Positions 12,677 to 24,095 of a DNA stretch of 64,000 bases are shown piece by piece. The notes under the pieces are model-generated. The model worked only from the letters and a program-made list of their open reading frames with translations. It made no database searches and was not told the DNA's origin. The position numbers were made by a program, and so were the translations under genes. This DNA is from Odobenus rosmarus divergens (lineage: Eukaryota > Chordata > Mammalia > Carnivora > Odobenidae): positions 5,814,344 through 5,878,343 of the forward strand of contig NW_004450267.1 in NCBI RefSeq assembly GCF_000321225.1. Reading direction: 5' to 3'. How positions within the stretch are numbered: the stretch's first letter is position 1; every line of letters begins with the position of its first letter.

Positions 12677-13504
12677 AGGGTTATCCTGTAGAAAGTCTGC
12701 CTGAGAATGAAATCAACACACAGGGAAGAGGAGCCCATGGATAGGGACAAATTCTTGGTTAAGTACCTACAATTGGCCATGCCTGGAGCAATACTACTCC
12801 CTGGAATTTTTAGTAATATAAGCAAATCTATTTGGAAATGGAGAAAAAAAAATAAAGCTTCCAGAGAAAAATCAGGAAAAAAATTCATAGGACCTGGAAA
12901 CTGCCTGGATATAGGAAATGAAGAGGAAAGTATCAAATTTCACCTTGAGGCTTCTGGGTTTGCTGACTGAAAAATGCTATTAACTGAGACAGAGAACAGA
13001 AGATGAAAAGGTTTTAACCAATGGACTGAGCTCAGTTCGGAGACACTAAAAAGTATTTTAATAGTTGAATTTTGACTCTATCTGCATCACTGCACCAGGA
13101 AAACTGCATATAGCTGGGTTCCAAGTTCAGACTGCATACCCCAAGCAGTCTAGGGTGGCAGAGCAATGCTAGAAGAACCATTGCTTTCATTGTTTAGTAG
13201 TTTCACCAGACAACCTCCAAACAACTGGCACTCACTACCCAACTAAAGAAAGAGAAGCATTATCCCTAAGCAGTATAGCATTTTGCTAGAGTGATGACTA
13301 GCTAGATGAAAATTAAGGGAACCTATGAAATAACTACACTCCAAGGATAAAGTGAAAAGCTAGGCTAACACCCCCCTCCTCAGTGTGCTGAACTCACAGG
13401 AGCCATAGAAGGAGGAAGAACAAGCTGTACAATTGAGAACAGCAACCAGAAAGCACATACCCATCTTATTTCAAGAAAACGGGAGGAGACAGCAAGTAGA
13501 CTTT

Positions 13505-13660
13505 TTTTGCACTTAGCACATACCAGGCACTCCATGAAGAGTTTCATGCACATTGTCTTATCAAAACCTCACAAGTTACCAGTCAGGAAGGCATTATATT
13601 TTCCGCTCAGATGGATGAGGCAAATTAAGTAGTAGAATTAGGATTCAAATGCAGGTCTAT
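13505..13660 (-). repeat. MIR fragment
   Basis: Antisense MIR: CATACCAGGCACT, CAAAACCTCACAAG, and GGATTCAAATGCAGGTCT near the core. Confidence 0.6.
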
Positions 13661-13747
13661 CTGGTTATAAAGCTTATGCACATTTCACTACATCAACCAC
13701 TTTCAGAAAATATATTGATAAGTTTATCCTTTATATATAAAAATGAG

Positions 13748-13941
13748 GGCGCCTGGGTGGCTCAGTTGGTTAAGCGACTGCCTTCGGCTCAGGTCATGAT
13801 CCTGGAGTCCCGGGATCGGGCCCCCCTTGGGCTCCCTGCTCAGCAGGGAGTCTGCTTCTCCCTCTGACCCTCTTCCCTCTCGTGCTCTCTATCTCTCAAT
13901 CTCTCTCTCTCAAATAAATAAATAAAATCTTTAAAAAAAAA
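13748..13941 (+). mobile_element. CAN-SINE
   Basis: Sense SINEC, young-looking (GGGCGCCTGGGTGGCTCAGT), with poly(A) tail. Confidence 0.92.
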
Positions 13942-13956
13942 AAATGATGCCATCTC

Positions 13957-14145
13957 CAGATGCCTGGGTGGTTCAGTCAGTTAAGTATCCGACTCCTGAT
14001 TTCAGCTCAGGTCATATCAGGGTCATGGGATTGAGCCCTGCATCAGGCTCCGTGCTCAGCACAGTTTGCTTGTCCCTCTCCTTCTGCTCCTCCCTGCTCA
14101 TGCTCTCTCTCACTCTCTCAAATAAGTAAATAAAATCTTTTAAAA
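13957..14145 (+). mobile_element. CAN-SINE, older subfamily
   Basis: Sense SINEC just after the previous one. The near-repeat AAATGATGCCATCTC / AAATGATGCCATTTC (about 13943-13957 and 14146-14160) is its target duplication. Confidence 0.88.
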
Positions 14146-14453
14146 AAATGATGCCATTTCATCATGAAGATTTTTTTCTGAATTGGGTATTTTATTGACC
14201 ATAGACAGTTAGGTTAGCAATGACCCAGCCACAATACATCAATTCTCAGGCACAGGTATGTATATGCCAGTTGTCTGTTTGGAGCTAAGGAGGCCTTTGG
14301 TGCCATGAAGCCTCATTAAACAACACATTCTGAGTTAACCAGCCACCAACAAAGAGCAGGCTATAGCAACAATACCAGTGACCTTGCGGGGACAGTCCCA
14401 CTGCAGAAATTAAATTTTGACTAGAGTTCTTGGTTAAGAGGCAAGCATTAGAG

Positions 14454-14638
14454 GGGCACCTAAGTGGCTCAGTCGGTTGAGCGACCAACTCGGGTTGTGA
14501 TTGAGCCTAGTGTTGGGCTCCACACTCGGCAAGGGATCTGCTTGGGATTCCCTCCCTCTCCCTCTGCCCCTCCCCCTGCTCTACATGCACTCTCTCTTCT
14601 CTCTCTGGTGAATAAATAAATCTTTAAAAAAAAAAAAA
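14454..14638 (+). mobile_element. CAN-SINE with internal deletion
   Basis: Sense SINEC lacking the CTCAGGTCATGATC block after the head; flanked by AGGCAAGCAT on both sides. Confidence 0.88.
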
Positions 14639-14804
14639 GGCAAGCATGGAAAAAATAATAGAGAGAAAAATATACCTGCAAAGGAGGTATACAGAAAAAT
14701 ATACCTGCAAAGGCCATTACATCATTCACATACTGGCCTGAATGATAGGCAAAGAATGCTATAAAATTCATTATCTTATACATTTCTTTGTCCCAGTATA
14801 TTAG

Positions 14805-15062
14805 CATGAGAGGCAGCATAGAGTAAGTATTAAAAGTGCAGACTCTGAAGCCAAATTGCCTGGGCTTGAATCCCAGTTCCACCAGGTTTCACTGTAGGAA
14901 CTTGGCAAATTATTTATCCTGTTCATGTCTCAGCTTCCTCATCTATTAAATGGGGATAATAATAATACCTGTATCATACAGTTGTCATGAGAAGTAAATA
15001 AATTAATACTCGTAAGGCTCCTAAGCAATGCCTGGCATGTGATAAGTGTTTATTTAATAAAT
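14805..15062 (+). repeat. MIR, long copy
   Basis: Nearly complete sense MIR: GCTTGAATCCCAGTTCC, CTCAGCTTCCTCATCTAT, AAATGGGGATAATAATA, GCCTGGCATGTGATAAGT. Confidence 0.8.
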
Positions 15063-16238
15063 AACTAACCCAACTAGATGGGGAGGAAATGTGAGCTTGA
15101 ATTTCCAACCCAGCCTCTCCCACATGAACTGGTAAAGGAAAAGAAAAATGAACCAAAAACTTGTTTAAAATTTATGGGACTTTTCACATGAAGCATTTCA
15201 CAGACATCTGGAGGAAGAATAAATAGCCAAATATACATAAGCAGAAACTGAAACATGGAAAAGGGAAGTAAGATGTTCAGTTTTACTGAACTCATCATTC
15301 ACACATCTTAGGCAGGAATCCAGTCTTGTCAGTCCACATTTTGTACAGCAGGCCACAAGCTAACAGTGTACATAAAAGAAGAGTCAAACTTAAAAACAGC
15401 CAGGTCTTCACCTGGGCACAATATCTCATTAATTTCCCCCTGCTGATATTTTCTCACTGAAGCAAACCCTAAATATGGGAAGCACCCACACAGAGATTAA
15501 GTCACCATTTATTCAAAGCAGTTTCTAAAATCTTAACTCCTCCATTTCTAAAGGGTATGAACTGGATGACAATAGTTGCATATAAATAAATGTGAAATTG
15601 CTTAATTGCATTGTGGGGAAGGAGAGAAGGGTTTGAAGATGAAAAGGAAATGACAGAGAGATCCTGCCACTCTGACAGAGGCATGCACACAATTTCTAGT
15701 TTCATTAGCAAGCCCCCTCCCCCACACCATGGGCCATTACAATCGTCCACTTTTATACACAGGCCCTCCTTCTCGTCTTCTTCCTCACATTTGTCCCTAC
15801 CTAAGCTTCTTTCCAGGCCAGTCATAACGCCTAACCTTTGCGCCCAGAAATTCTTACAACACCAACCTTCCTAATATTGGTCCGACATACTGTCACCGCC
15901 AAGTTTCACTTGGGCCATCAACCTTGAGCCCTACTCCTATCTATAGACTCTGGCCTGTAAAATATCACCAAAGCACCTCTCAACAGCCACCTCCTCTCCT
16001 GCTCCCCCTGCCCTCAGCATATCCTACCCACACTCATTAAACCCGTTCCCTCGTCCGTCCTATCCACGCCCTGACAGTCCCTCTTCTCACAATTTCTTCC
16101 CAAACAAGTCGCCCAAAGCAGTCGCCCTAAAGTCTATCATGCCCGACACTTCTCTCGGTGCTCTCCGAGCCCTCCCAACCCTCCCGGCGGTTCGGTGCAT
16201 CCATCTGCCCCCGACTCCCCGGGCCCTTCCCAGCCCAC

Positions 16239-16303
16239 CTGCTCTCCTCCGGCAAGCGCTCCTCGCAGCCGCCGAGCTCCATTCCCGCGCCCTCTGGACG
16301 CAT
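16239..16303 (-). CDS. RUBCN: RUBCN (Rubicon) coding exon 1, partial gene
   Basis: Rubicon is a cytoplasmic/endosomal protein of about 970 residues that binds the Beclin1-UVRAG-VPS34 complex, restrains autophagosome maturation and is needed for LC3-associated phagocytosis (family knowledge). Read on the minus strand from the ATG at 16303, the exon encodes 21 residues beginning MRPEGAGMELGG and ending EERLPEES, which I recognise as the Rubicon N-terminus. It then gives two bases of codon 22 and a GT donor at 16238-16237 in the context AG|GTGGGC. The phase fits the Arg codon that follows in Rubicon. The start ATG has a weak context (C at -3); Met8 at 16282-16280 has a strong one (G at -3, G at +4). 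The frame stays open upstream but has no ATG there. All later exons lie beyond the left edge or were not found. The gene is head-to-head with FYTTD1, about 12 kb away. Confidence 0.88.
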
Positions 16304-16640
16304 CCGGGGCTGCGACGTCGCCTCCTCTCTGAAGGGAGGCGTCCCTGCCGCTTCGTCCCTCAGGGCTCCCGAAACCCCAGGGAACGGAGGAGGCACCCTC
16401 GGTAGGTGGGCTCAGGGTGATGCACTACACCCGGGTTGACAGCAGGCGCGGTGATTGCTGTCTCAGCTGCGGTTCCTAGCCCTGCCACCCCCACTTCCGG
16501 CTCCAAGAACTACAACTCCCAGCAAGCACTTCGAAGACTCGGCCGCTCCCGGCATGCTCCGCCCTGTCCAATCCGAGGCTGCGCTCGCGGCGGATGAAGA
16601 CCCTGGCTGCGTGCTCGCGGGCGTACACTAGGCGGGGAAC
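16304..16640 (-). promoter_or_regulatory. RUBCN: RUBCN CpG-island promoter and 5' UTR
   Basis: GC- and CpG-rich sequence directly upstream of RUBCN exon 1, with no TATA box. Visible elements are an ETS-type ACTTCCGG at 16493-16500, a ZNF143/THAP11-like ACTACAACTCCCAGCA at 16509-16524, and a CCAAT box at 16568-16572. All lie within about 80 bp, a typical housekeeping promoter layout. The exact transcription start cannot be read from the sequence. Confidence 0.7.
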
Positions 16641-17737
16641 GTAAACATTAGTCTCTGGAATACGTAGGGGTGCAAAACCTTGCACGCTCCTGTCACACTT
16701 CACACTTGGACCAGACGGCATCAGAAGTCTAGACTGGGGAATAACGCTGGTCTTGATCCAAGTACCGTTAATCCCATTTCTGCCTACCCTGGCTTAACAC
16801 CTATCGGTGATGTTTGAGGACCTCAAGTATTTGAATGGAGAGCTCACAAACTGAAGAGCACAGGTTGCAAAGGAAAAGCAGGAGGAGAGGCTTTTGGGGA
16901 AGGTTTTCTGGAGATCTGATGTCAGAGTAGAGTTTTTGAGGATAAGTATGAATTAGCCAGGAAAAGAGAAAGTGGAAACTGGCCTGGGCATAAGGAAGCA
17001 TGCTGGTTTGGGAAGTACTGGTTCTGAGTAGTAGTAAGAGCTGGAAAGACGTAGGGAACAGAGTGGTGTTGCTGAGCAGACACCCTAGATCATGAAGTGT
17101 CATTCTAAAGAGTTTGGGTTTTATCCTTAGAACAATTAAGAGCGAGTTAAGAATATGCAAATCAAGAAGTGATTTGACCAAACCTGCTTAGAAAACTACT
17201 TTTGACAACGTGGAGAGGGAATGGGGTATGTACCATGTTGGAGATAAGAGTGGAAGAATGAATAGGAGAGGAGACTGAAAATCCCTATAGAGGCCAAGCA
17301 GGTAATGCCAATGAGTGAAGTGAGCTGGTTGTAGGAGAGTGGCAGAAACTCTGAACTGGAAAGCTCATCCAAGAAGGAAGGTCTCACCTTTTCTATAATT
17401 GAATGTTGCAAAATGGGCATATAGGCCTAGAATTGCCTTGTACTCTGATTTTGCAATAGAAGCTGGAGTCTGCATCTTTAAGTACAATTTCTCATTTTTT
17501 AAATATTGGTAACAATTTTTTTTTATTGTAAACATTACACAGGCCAAAAAAAAGTTTGTAGGCTAAATGTGCCTTTGGGTTACTAGTTTGCAAGTTCAGG
17601 CCTGAACTGGGGCAGTAGGGAACAAGGAGGTTGGGATTAGTGCAATGGTAAAGCAATAGAATCAATACTACTCTGTGAAGGGGATATCTAGGTTAGCTCC
17701 ATGGAAAACTAGTTACTCTGTTGAAAATAATATATAG

Positions 17738-17942
17738 GGGCACCTGGGTGGCTCGGTCGTTAAGCGTCTGCCTTCGGCTCAGGTCATGATCCCAGGGTCC
17801 TGGGATCGAGCCCCGCATCGGGCTCCCTGCTCCGCGGGAAGCCTGCTTCTCCCTCTCCCACTCCCCCTGCTTGTGTTCCCTCTCTCGCTGTGTTTCTCTC
17901 TGTCAAATAAATAAAATCTTTAAAAATAAAAATAAAAAAATA
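17738..17942 (+). mobile_element. CAN-SINE, subfamily with CTCCCACTCCCCCTGCTTGTG
   Basis: Sense SINEC; ATAATATATA flanks both sides. Confidence 0.92.
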
Positions 17943-18011
17943 AAAATAATATATAACTTCCAGGAATTTTCAAACCCGAGAAAACTTTTTTGTGAATTAA
18001 AAGTGAAGTGA

Positions 18012-18215
18012 GGGGCGCCTGGGTGGCTGAGTCATTTGGCAGCTGCCTTTGGCCCAGGTCATGATCCCAGGGTTCTGGATTGAGCCCCGTGTTGGGCTCC
18101 CTGCTCCTTGGGAAGCCTGCTTCTCCCTCTCCCACTCCCCCTGCTTGTGTTTCCACTCTCGCTGTCTCTCTCTCTCTCTCAAATAAATAAGATCATAAAT
18201 AAATAAATACGAAAT
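18012..18215 (+). mobile_element. CAN-SINE
   Basis: Sense SINEC, same subfamily as the copy at 17.7 kb, with a short deletion in the head. Confidence 0.9.
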
Positions 18216-18689
18216 GAAGGAGCTTTTAAATCCAAGTTATGATTTCCAACTTCCATTATATAAAAAATACTCTTCGTTCAAACTTTCTCGTATTTTCCTA
18301 CTAAAGGATTATACTTTTTAGAAAGGGGCAGTGTTAATCACTGGGATTTTCCTTCTATTTCTACAAATGTATGAACTTCATTTTTGTCATACAGTATAAT
18401 CCCAAGTTAATGCCACATGATCTTAGCATATTTACATGAAAGTCTGCTTTATTAGGAAATTCTAGAACTAAAATTGTAAAAAGTCTCAGAGAGTTGTGTA
18501 GTAAAAGTTCTGGGAAAAGTTATACCCAAGTCTGGGTTTACACATAATTAAAGCAGTCAGTTAATAAATATGATAATAACCTACATTAGCCATGTGTCCC
18601 CCTGTCCCATCCTTCTGCTTTCCCTCACCCCAGTTGGCCATATCCTGAGTCCCTGCTTTATGATTATACTGCTTCCCTTTTTATGGTTT

Positions 18690-19110
18690 CTTTGTATCAA
18701 TTTATATACCTAGAAATTATTTTTTAAATTTTTGTGTTTTAACTTTATAAAAAGGATATTGAGCTGTATTTATTCTTTGAGGCCTTAGTTTTTTTACTTA
18801 ATATTACACTGATAAGATTTATTCACATTATCATATGTCACTGTAGTTCATTGATTTTGACTGCTATATAATAGTTCATTGTGTGAATACACCAGTTTAT
18901 TCATGCCATCTTTCAGTGATAGGCATTTGGGTTGTTTCCAGGTTTTTGCTATTGTAAACATTGCTGCTATTAATATTCTTTTACATGTGCCCTCTTGTAT
19001 ATAAACAAAGGTTTCTCTTGGATACATACCTAGAAGTGGAATTGCTAGGTCTAGGTCGTAGGGCTATTGTCTATTCTAGCTTTTGTTTTGAGTGGTGGGT
19101 TTGTAGGTGC
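18690..19110 (-). mobile_element. L1 fragment, antisense, old
   Basis: Contains TTGGGTTGTTTCCAGGTTTT, TGCTATTAATATTCTTTTAC and ACCTAGAAGTGGAATTGCT, the antisense of the L1 ORF2 end and 3' UTR. Confidence 0.65.
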
Positions 19111-19607
19111 ACAGTTTTCAAAATAACGACTTATGATGTTATAACTAATTATAATTAGTTACTTAAAATAAAGAAAAAATTAAAATAAAATAATTAACTA
19201 ACCAAATGAAAATGGGCCATGCATGGAAAATGATGAGAGTATGTCATGAACCAAGGATTGTGATTAATCCAATATTGTGCTTCTGAGGCCCAAATGCAAA
19301 AACTGTCAAATATGCAAAAATATCTAGCATGAGGGTTCAATAAGTCACATAAAAGTAATGGCCTTACTTAGAACTGCTTGCTGAGGTAATATTTTAAAAG
19401 TAAAAAAACCTGAAGAAGTTTGTTTGATCTTGATCAGTGTTTTTGTTTTCAAGATCACCAGGATGCTAGTTTTATACAAATAGTAATAGGTCCTAGAGTA
19501 CCAATGGCAGAAAGCTAAATTCACTCAAGAATCAGTTATTCAAATAATGGATTTTTAAAGCTCATTACATTTACCAATTTGCCAAAATTTTGTTTTAAGT
19601 AGTCTGT

Positions 19608-19848
19608 TTTTTATTTTTTATATAAATTCTATTTAGTTAACATATACTGTATATTAGTTTCAGGGGTAGAATTTAGTGATTCATCGTTTGCATGTAACAC
19701 CCAATACTCATTATAAGTGCCCTCCTCAATGCCCATCAACCAATTACCCCATCCCCCACCCACCTCCCCTCCAGCAACCCTCAGTTTGTTTCCTAGAGTT
19801 AAGCATCTCTTAAGGTTTGCCTCCCTCTCTGTTTTCATCTTACTTTAA
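19608..19848 (-). mobile_element. L1 3' end, antisense
   Basis: Same L1 3' UTR segment as at 1565-2203 (TTAACATATACTGTATATTA, CCCTCAGTTTGTTTCCTAG), about 240 bp. Confidence 0.8.
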
Positions 19849-21015
19849 GAAGTAGGAAGTAGTCTTCTTAAATATATTCAACAAATATCAATTATAGTCA
19901 TGAATATGTTCTTTTTTATTATATTCACTAAAATTACTCTTAGCAACATTTTTAAAAATATTCAAATTTTAAAAGCTAAGGAATGGCTCCCACTGGCCAA
20001 GTCAAAAACACTTTGAGCATCAACATGAGTTAATCCATGAAATATATACATATCTACAGTATTTTCAAAGGCAAGCACAGCCCTTACACTCTTTACCCCT
20101 TTGCTTTTCAAAAGAGAATTTTTGAACACAGGATGAGTCTGAGTTTCTATGGAAACTTACATGCATATATAAGTAAGTATGCAAATAATAAATAAATAGA
20201 AAAGGGAAGAAAGAAAGGGGGGAGGGAAAACTGTTTTCCACAGTAGAATGTTAACTAATGAATGTAGAGGAATAATAGACTTAGAAAATCACTATTTTAT
20301 AGCCACCATTGTAATAATTGGTTCATGCAGGAATCATGAATGGATGCTAAAGCCATTAATGAAATTTGTTCTGAAACAGAATAGTTATACAGTCTCAAAC
20401 TATTTCCCCACAGATCATTTACTCATTAGAAATGGGAAAAAGAGGTACCTTTACAATAGAGAAATCTGGCAGACGTAACCTTAATTAGGTGATCAAAGTT
20501 AAAATCACCCATAAGACAAGATGACATCATGTGCCTCCTAACATAAGTCCTGAGAAGGACACAGCATCACTTACATAGTACTTGTGACAAAAGTGAATAA
20601 CCCGAATTTAATCACAGGGTAACAATAAGACAAAGTAAAATTGAAGGACAGTCTATATAAAACTGCCTTCAATCTTCAAAAATATAAATATCATAAAAAA
20701 CTAAGAAAAGCAGACAAATTTTATCAGATTAAAGGAGACAAAAGAGGCAGGACAAAGAAATGCAACATGTGAGCCTGGATTGGATCCTAGATTGGGAAAA
20801 AAAATGTTATAAAGGATAATTATCAGGATAATTGGCAAAATTTAAATATAGACTGTACATCGGAGAATAGAATTGCATCAATGTTATATTTTCTGAATTT
20901 GATCATTTTAGCATGATTATGTAAAAGAGTATCCTTAGAGATATATTCTATATCCTGATGTCTGCAATTTACTCTCAGATTGTCCAACAACAACAAATAA
21001 GAATTACAGCCGTCT

Positions 21016-21202
21016 GGGGGGCACTTGGGTGGCTCAGTTGGTTAAGCGTCTGCCTTCAGCTCAGGTCATGATTAGGGTCCTGGGATCGAGCCCCACGTCA
21101 GGTTCCCTGCTCAGCGGGGAGTCTACTTCTCCCTCTCCCCTGCCCCTTCTCCTGCTTGTGCTCGTTTTCTCTCTCTCTCAAATAATTAAATCTTAAAAAA
21201 AA
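21016..21202 (+). mobile_element. CAN-SINE
   Basis: Sense SINEC; AAGAATTACAGC occurs on both flanks as target duplication. Confidence 0.92.
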
Positions 21203-21340
21203 ATAAAGAATTACAGCGATACGTGTATCTGGATACCAATCTTCCTCCACTGACAATGGGGTTCCATCCTAATAAACCCATCATGAATTGAAAATATTAA
21301 TTGAAATTGCATTAATTGAAATTGCACCCAACACACAACA

Positions 21341-21527
21341 TGGGGCACCTGGGTCGTTCAGTCGGTTAAGCGTCTGCCTTCAGCTCAGGTCATGATCTTG
21401 GGGTCCTGGGATCAAGCCTCACATCAGGCTGCCCACTCAGCGGGGAGTCTGCTTCTCCTTCTGTCTCTTCCCTACCTGCTCATGCTCTCCTTCTCTCAAA
21501 TAAATAAATAAAATCTTTAAAAAAATA
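21341..21527 (+). mobile_element. CAN-SINE
   Basis: Sense SINEC from GGGGCACCTGGGTCGTTCAG to AAATCTTTAAAAAAA. Confidence 0.9.
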
Positions 21528-22287
21528 CATTTAACCTACTGAACATCATAGCTTAGCTTTAAACATGCTTAGAACACTTCCATGATTAGCCTACAGTTGA
21601 TCAATCCTATAACACAAAGCCTATCTAAATAAAGTTGACTATCTCATGTAATGTATTGAATAGTGAAAGTGAAACTGAATGGCTGTATGAGTACAGATTA
21701 GATGTAAATGTATCCGTGTTTATCCACCAGGTCACCTGGCTGACAGGGAGCTGGGCTGGCTGTTGCTGCCCAGCACCATGAGAGAGTATCTACTGAGTAT
21801 CACTAGCCTAGGAAAAGATCAAAATTTAGAATTCTTAATTCAGTTTCAACTGAATGCATATCACTTTCATACCATCATAAAGTCAGAAAATTCTGTCAAA
21901 CTGTAAGTTGGGGATTGTCTGTATAGAGAAAGCAAATGTGGCAAAACTTTAATAACCGGTGAATCTTGGTGAAGGGTATAGCAGTATTACACTATGTTTA
22001 CATTTTTCTAGATTTTGAAAATAGGCAAGGATTTTAGTATGGTTTTGTTTTCTCATGACTGCATCCTAAAATCAATGTGATGAAAATTTTAGTGTTTCAC
22101 TTGGAAATTTCTTTTATAATGATTAATTTCGAATATATTTTTAAGTTAATTTCTGGTTTTTTCCAGAGTTTAGCATTTTAAGAAGTCTTTAGCCAATTTT
22201 GCCAAAACAAATTCACTGACTCTACCAAATTTACTGATTTACCAAAATACTTGTTTTTCCTTTTCTCTTCTTTAAATAAAGCTTATA

Positions 22288-22390
22288 GGGCTGCCAGCCT
22301 GGCTTGGTCAGTAGAGCATACTACTCACGATCTCAGGGTAGTGATTTCAAGCCGCCGCTCGTTGGCTGTGGCGGTTACTTTTAAAAAATC
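22288..22390 (+). repeat. Short tRNA-derived SINE, degraded
   Basis: CCTGGCTTGGTCAGTAGAGCAT and TGATTTCAAGCC are decayed A and B boxes. It faces an inverted relative at 22.7 kb. Confidence 0.7.
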
Positions 22391-22399
22391 CCATTTGAT

Positions 22400-22582
22400 G
22401 GGCGCCTGGGTGGCTCATTCATTGGGTGTCTGCCTTCGGCTCAGGTCGTGATCCCGGGGTCCTGGGATCGAGTCCTGCACTGGGCTCCCTGCTCAGCAGG
22501 AGGCCTGCTTCTCCCTCTCCCACTCCCCCTGCTTGTGTTCCTGCTCTGTCTCTCTCTGTCAAATAAATAAATAGAATCTTTA

Positions 22583-22621
<39 letters not shown>

Positions 22622-22629
22622 ACAAAAGA
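22400..22629 (+). mobile_element. CAN-SINE with (TAAA)n tail
   Basis: Sense SINEC bounded by a perfect 17-bp target duplication AAAAAATCCCATTTGAT (22383-22399 and 22630-22646). Confidence 0.95.
22582..22624. repeat. (TAAA)n microsatellite
   Basis: About ten TAAA units in the tail of the SINE, likely length-variable. Confidence 0.9.
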
Positions 22630-22667
22630 AAAAATCCCATTTGATATGAACTGCTATAAGCTTTATT

Positions 22668-22770
22668 TTTTTTAAAAAAGATTGTATTTATTTTTTAAAG
22701 TAATCTCTACACCCAACCCCAAGGTCAAGAGTCACATGTTCTACCAACTGCGCCAGCCAGGCACCCCTCA
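22668..22770 (-). repeat. Short tRNA-derived SINE
   Basis: Antisense copy: TAATCTCTACACCCAACCCC, then CCAACTGCGCCAGCCAGGCA (complement of the A-box end). Confidence 0.82.
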
Positions 22771-22995
22771 AATGGGATGATTTTTAAAGCTTTTGAAGAA
22801 TTTTGTCAGATCTTTATTGACTGGTTCTAGTCTGTCTTCACAGCAACATTTCTATTTTAACTATTCCACTTTAACTATTCAGTATTGGTTAATTTATTCA
22901 ATTGTATGGGAAAGCTCATTGTCATCCATGGGTAATGCATACACATTCAGAAATTAAGAAGTTACAATGAAATTTTTAAAAAATCTTATTTCCAG

Positions 22996-23217
22996 GGGCA
23001 CCTGGGTGGCTCAGATGGTTAAGCATCTGCCTTCAGCTCAGATCATGATCCCAGGGTCCTGGGATTGAGCCCCACATCGGGCTCCTGGCTCAGTGGGGAG
23101 TCTACTTCTCCCTCTCCCTCTACCTCTCCCCCTGCTCATGCTCTCTCTCTCTCTCTCTGTATCTCTGTGTCTCAAATGAATAAATAAAATCTTTAAAAAA
23201 TAAAAAATAAAAAAATA
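22996..23217 (+). mobile_element. CAN-SINE
   Basis: Sense SINEC; AAATCTTATTTC occurs on both flanks. Confidence 0.92.
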
Positions 23218-23323
23218 AAAATCTTATTTCTAGGCTAAGCAAATCCTTAACACATTTAAAGAATATTCAATAAGTCGCTGTCTCAGCTCTCTGAAACTCT
23301 AGCTGAATAAACCTGAGCCAAGA

Positions 23324-23481
23324 GAATGGATCCTCTCCTGAGGGAAAGAGAAAGATGAGAGTCCAGCCATGGCTCTTGATCCCAGAACAAGGAGGCCAAG
23401 GGGCAAAGGGAGAAGAAGCATGGGGAAAAGAAAGAATGCCTAAAGACCCCATGACTCTGGAATCCTGGCTTTCCAGAACCT
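23324..23481 (+). repeat. Source-like copy of a 158-bp dispersed duplication
   Basis: Non-repetitive sequence (starting GAATGGATCCTCTCC, ending TTTCCAGAACCT) that recurs at 25163-25320 with about four mismatches. No coding signature. Confidence 0.95.
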
Positions 23482-24095
23482 TCCTAGATCACCAAACTGT
23501 CTAGTACAAATCAAGGATATATTTTTTAAAGGAAACCATGGTGTAAATAAGGAGAAACTGTGACTTACACAGATTTATGTAACTTTAGAAAATTCCACAA
23601 CTGGTCATTCAGTGAATTGACTAGAATCCTTGGTTGACAGGATGCCTACCCTGCCCAGAGAAGACAAAGCCTCATAAGAGGGACTGAACTAGAGATCCAA
23701 CCCCTGAGTCCAGTAAGAATTCCACTTCAAGTTCACTTGCCCACCCAGAGTAAGGTCTCTAGTCAGAGAAAACTGATGGTCAGGGACACAGAGACCAGTA
23801 ATGCCTTTGGCTATGCCTGCAACCTGGCCTGTCAGGTATCTGCTGTTCTGCTCTGCTGTATCACTGTACTGTAGCAGTATCTTTCACATAGTAGGAACTC
23901 AAACTCTGTTTGAACAAATAAATGAATGAATGAATCCTAAGATTAAAAAGCAGAAGACTAGAACAGTGAGAGGAGCTTAGAACCAAGGAAAAGGGCAACA
24001 CAAAGAGGAACAGGTATAGCAAAGCGGCAAAGAAAAAGTTACTGCAGCAGAGACATTGGCAAATGGGGTAGAACGAGAAGAACTGAGCAGCAAGG

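Larger units (their letters stand above)
1..16238 (-). other. RUBCN: RUBCN intron 1 (5' part), repeat-rich, no exon found
   Basis: Minus-strand transcription from RUBCN exon 1 enters this stretch. I see no further RUBCN coding exon. It holds L1 pieces (1-2203, 3198-5684, 5940-6075), many CAN-SINEs, an hAT element near 10.9 kb and MIR copies near 8.0, 13.6 and 14.9 kb, all listed separately. The remaining parts (about 2204-3184, 6076-6573, 6812-7905, 8509-9050, 10080-10829, 11386-13500 and 15066-16100) are AT-rich or CT-rich non-coding sequence in which I recognise nothing firm. The short open frames in them have no family signature. Confidence 0.7.

Noticed and set aside
12526..12936. 136-codon minus-strand open frame
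   Set aside because: Spans the (TTTTG)n tract and low-complexity sequence, with no domain and no splice or promoter context.
14469..14882. 137-codon minus-strand open frame
   Set aside because: Made of SINE antisense and MIR sequence.
16304..16396. N-terminal extension of RUBCN upstream of Met1
   Set aside because: The frame is open but its first codon is GTG, and no ATG is present.
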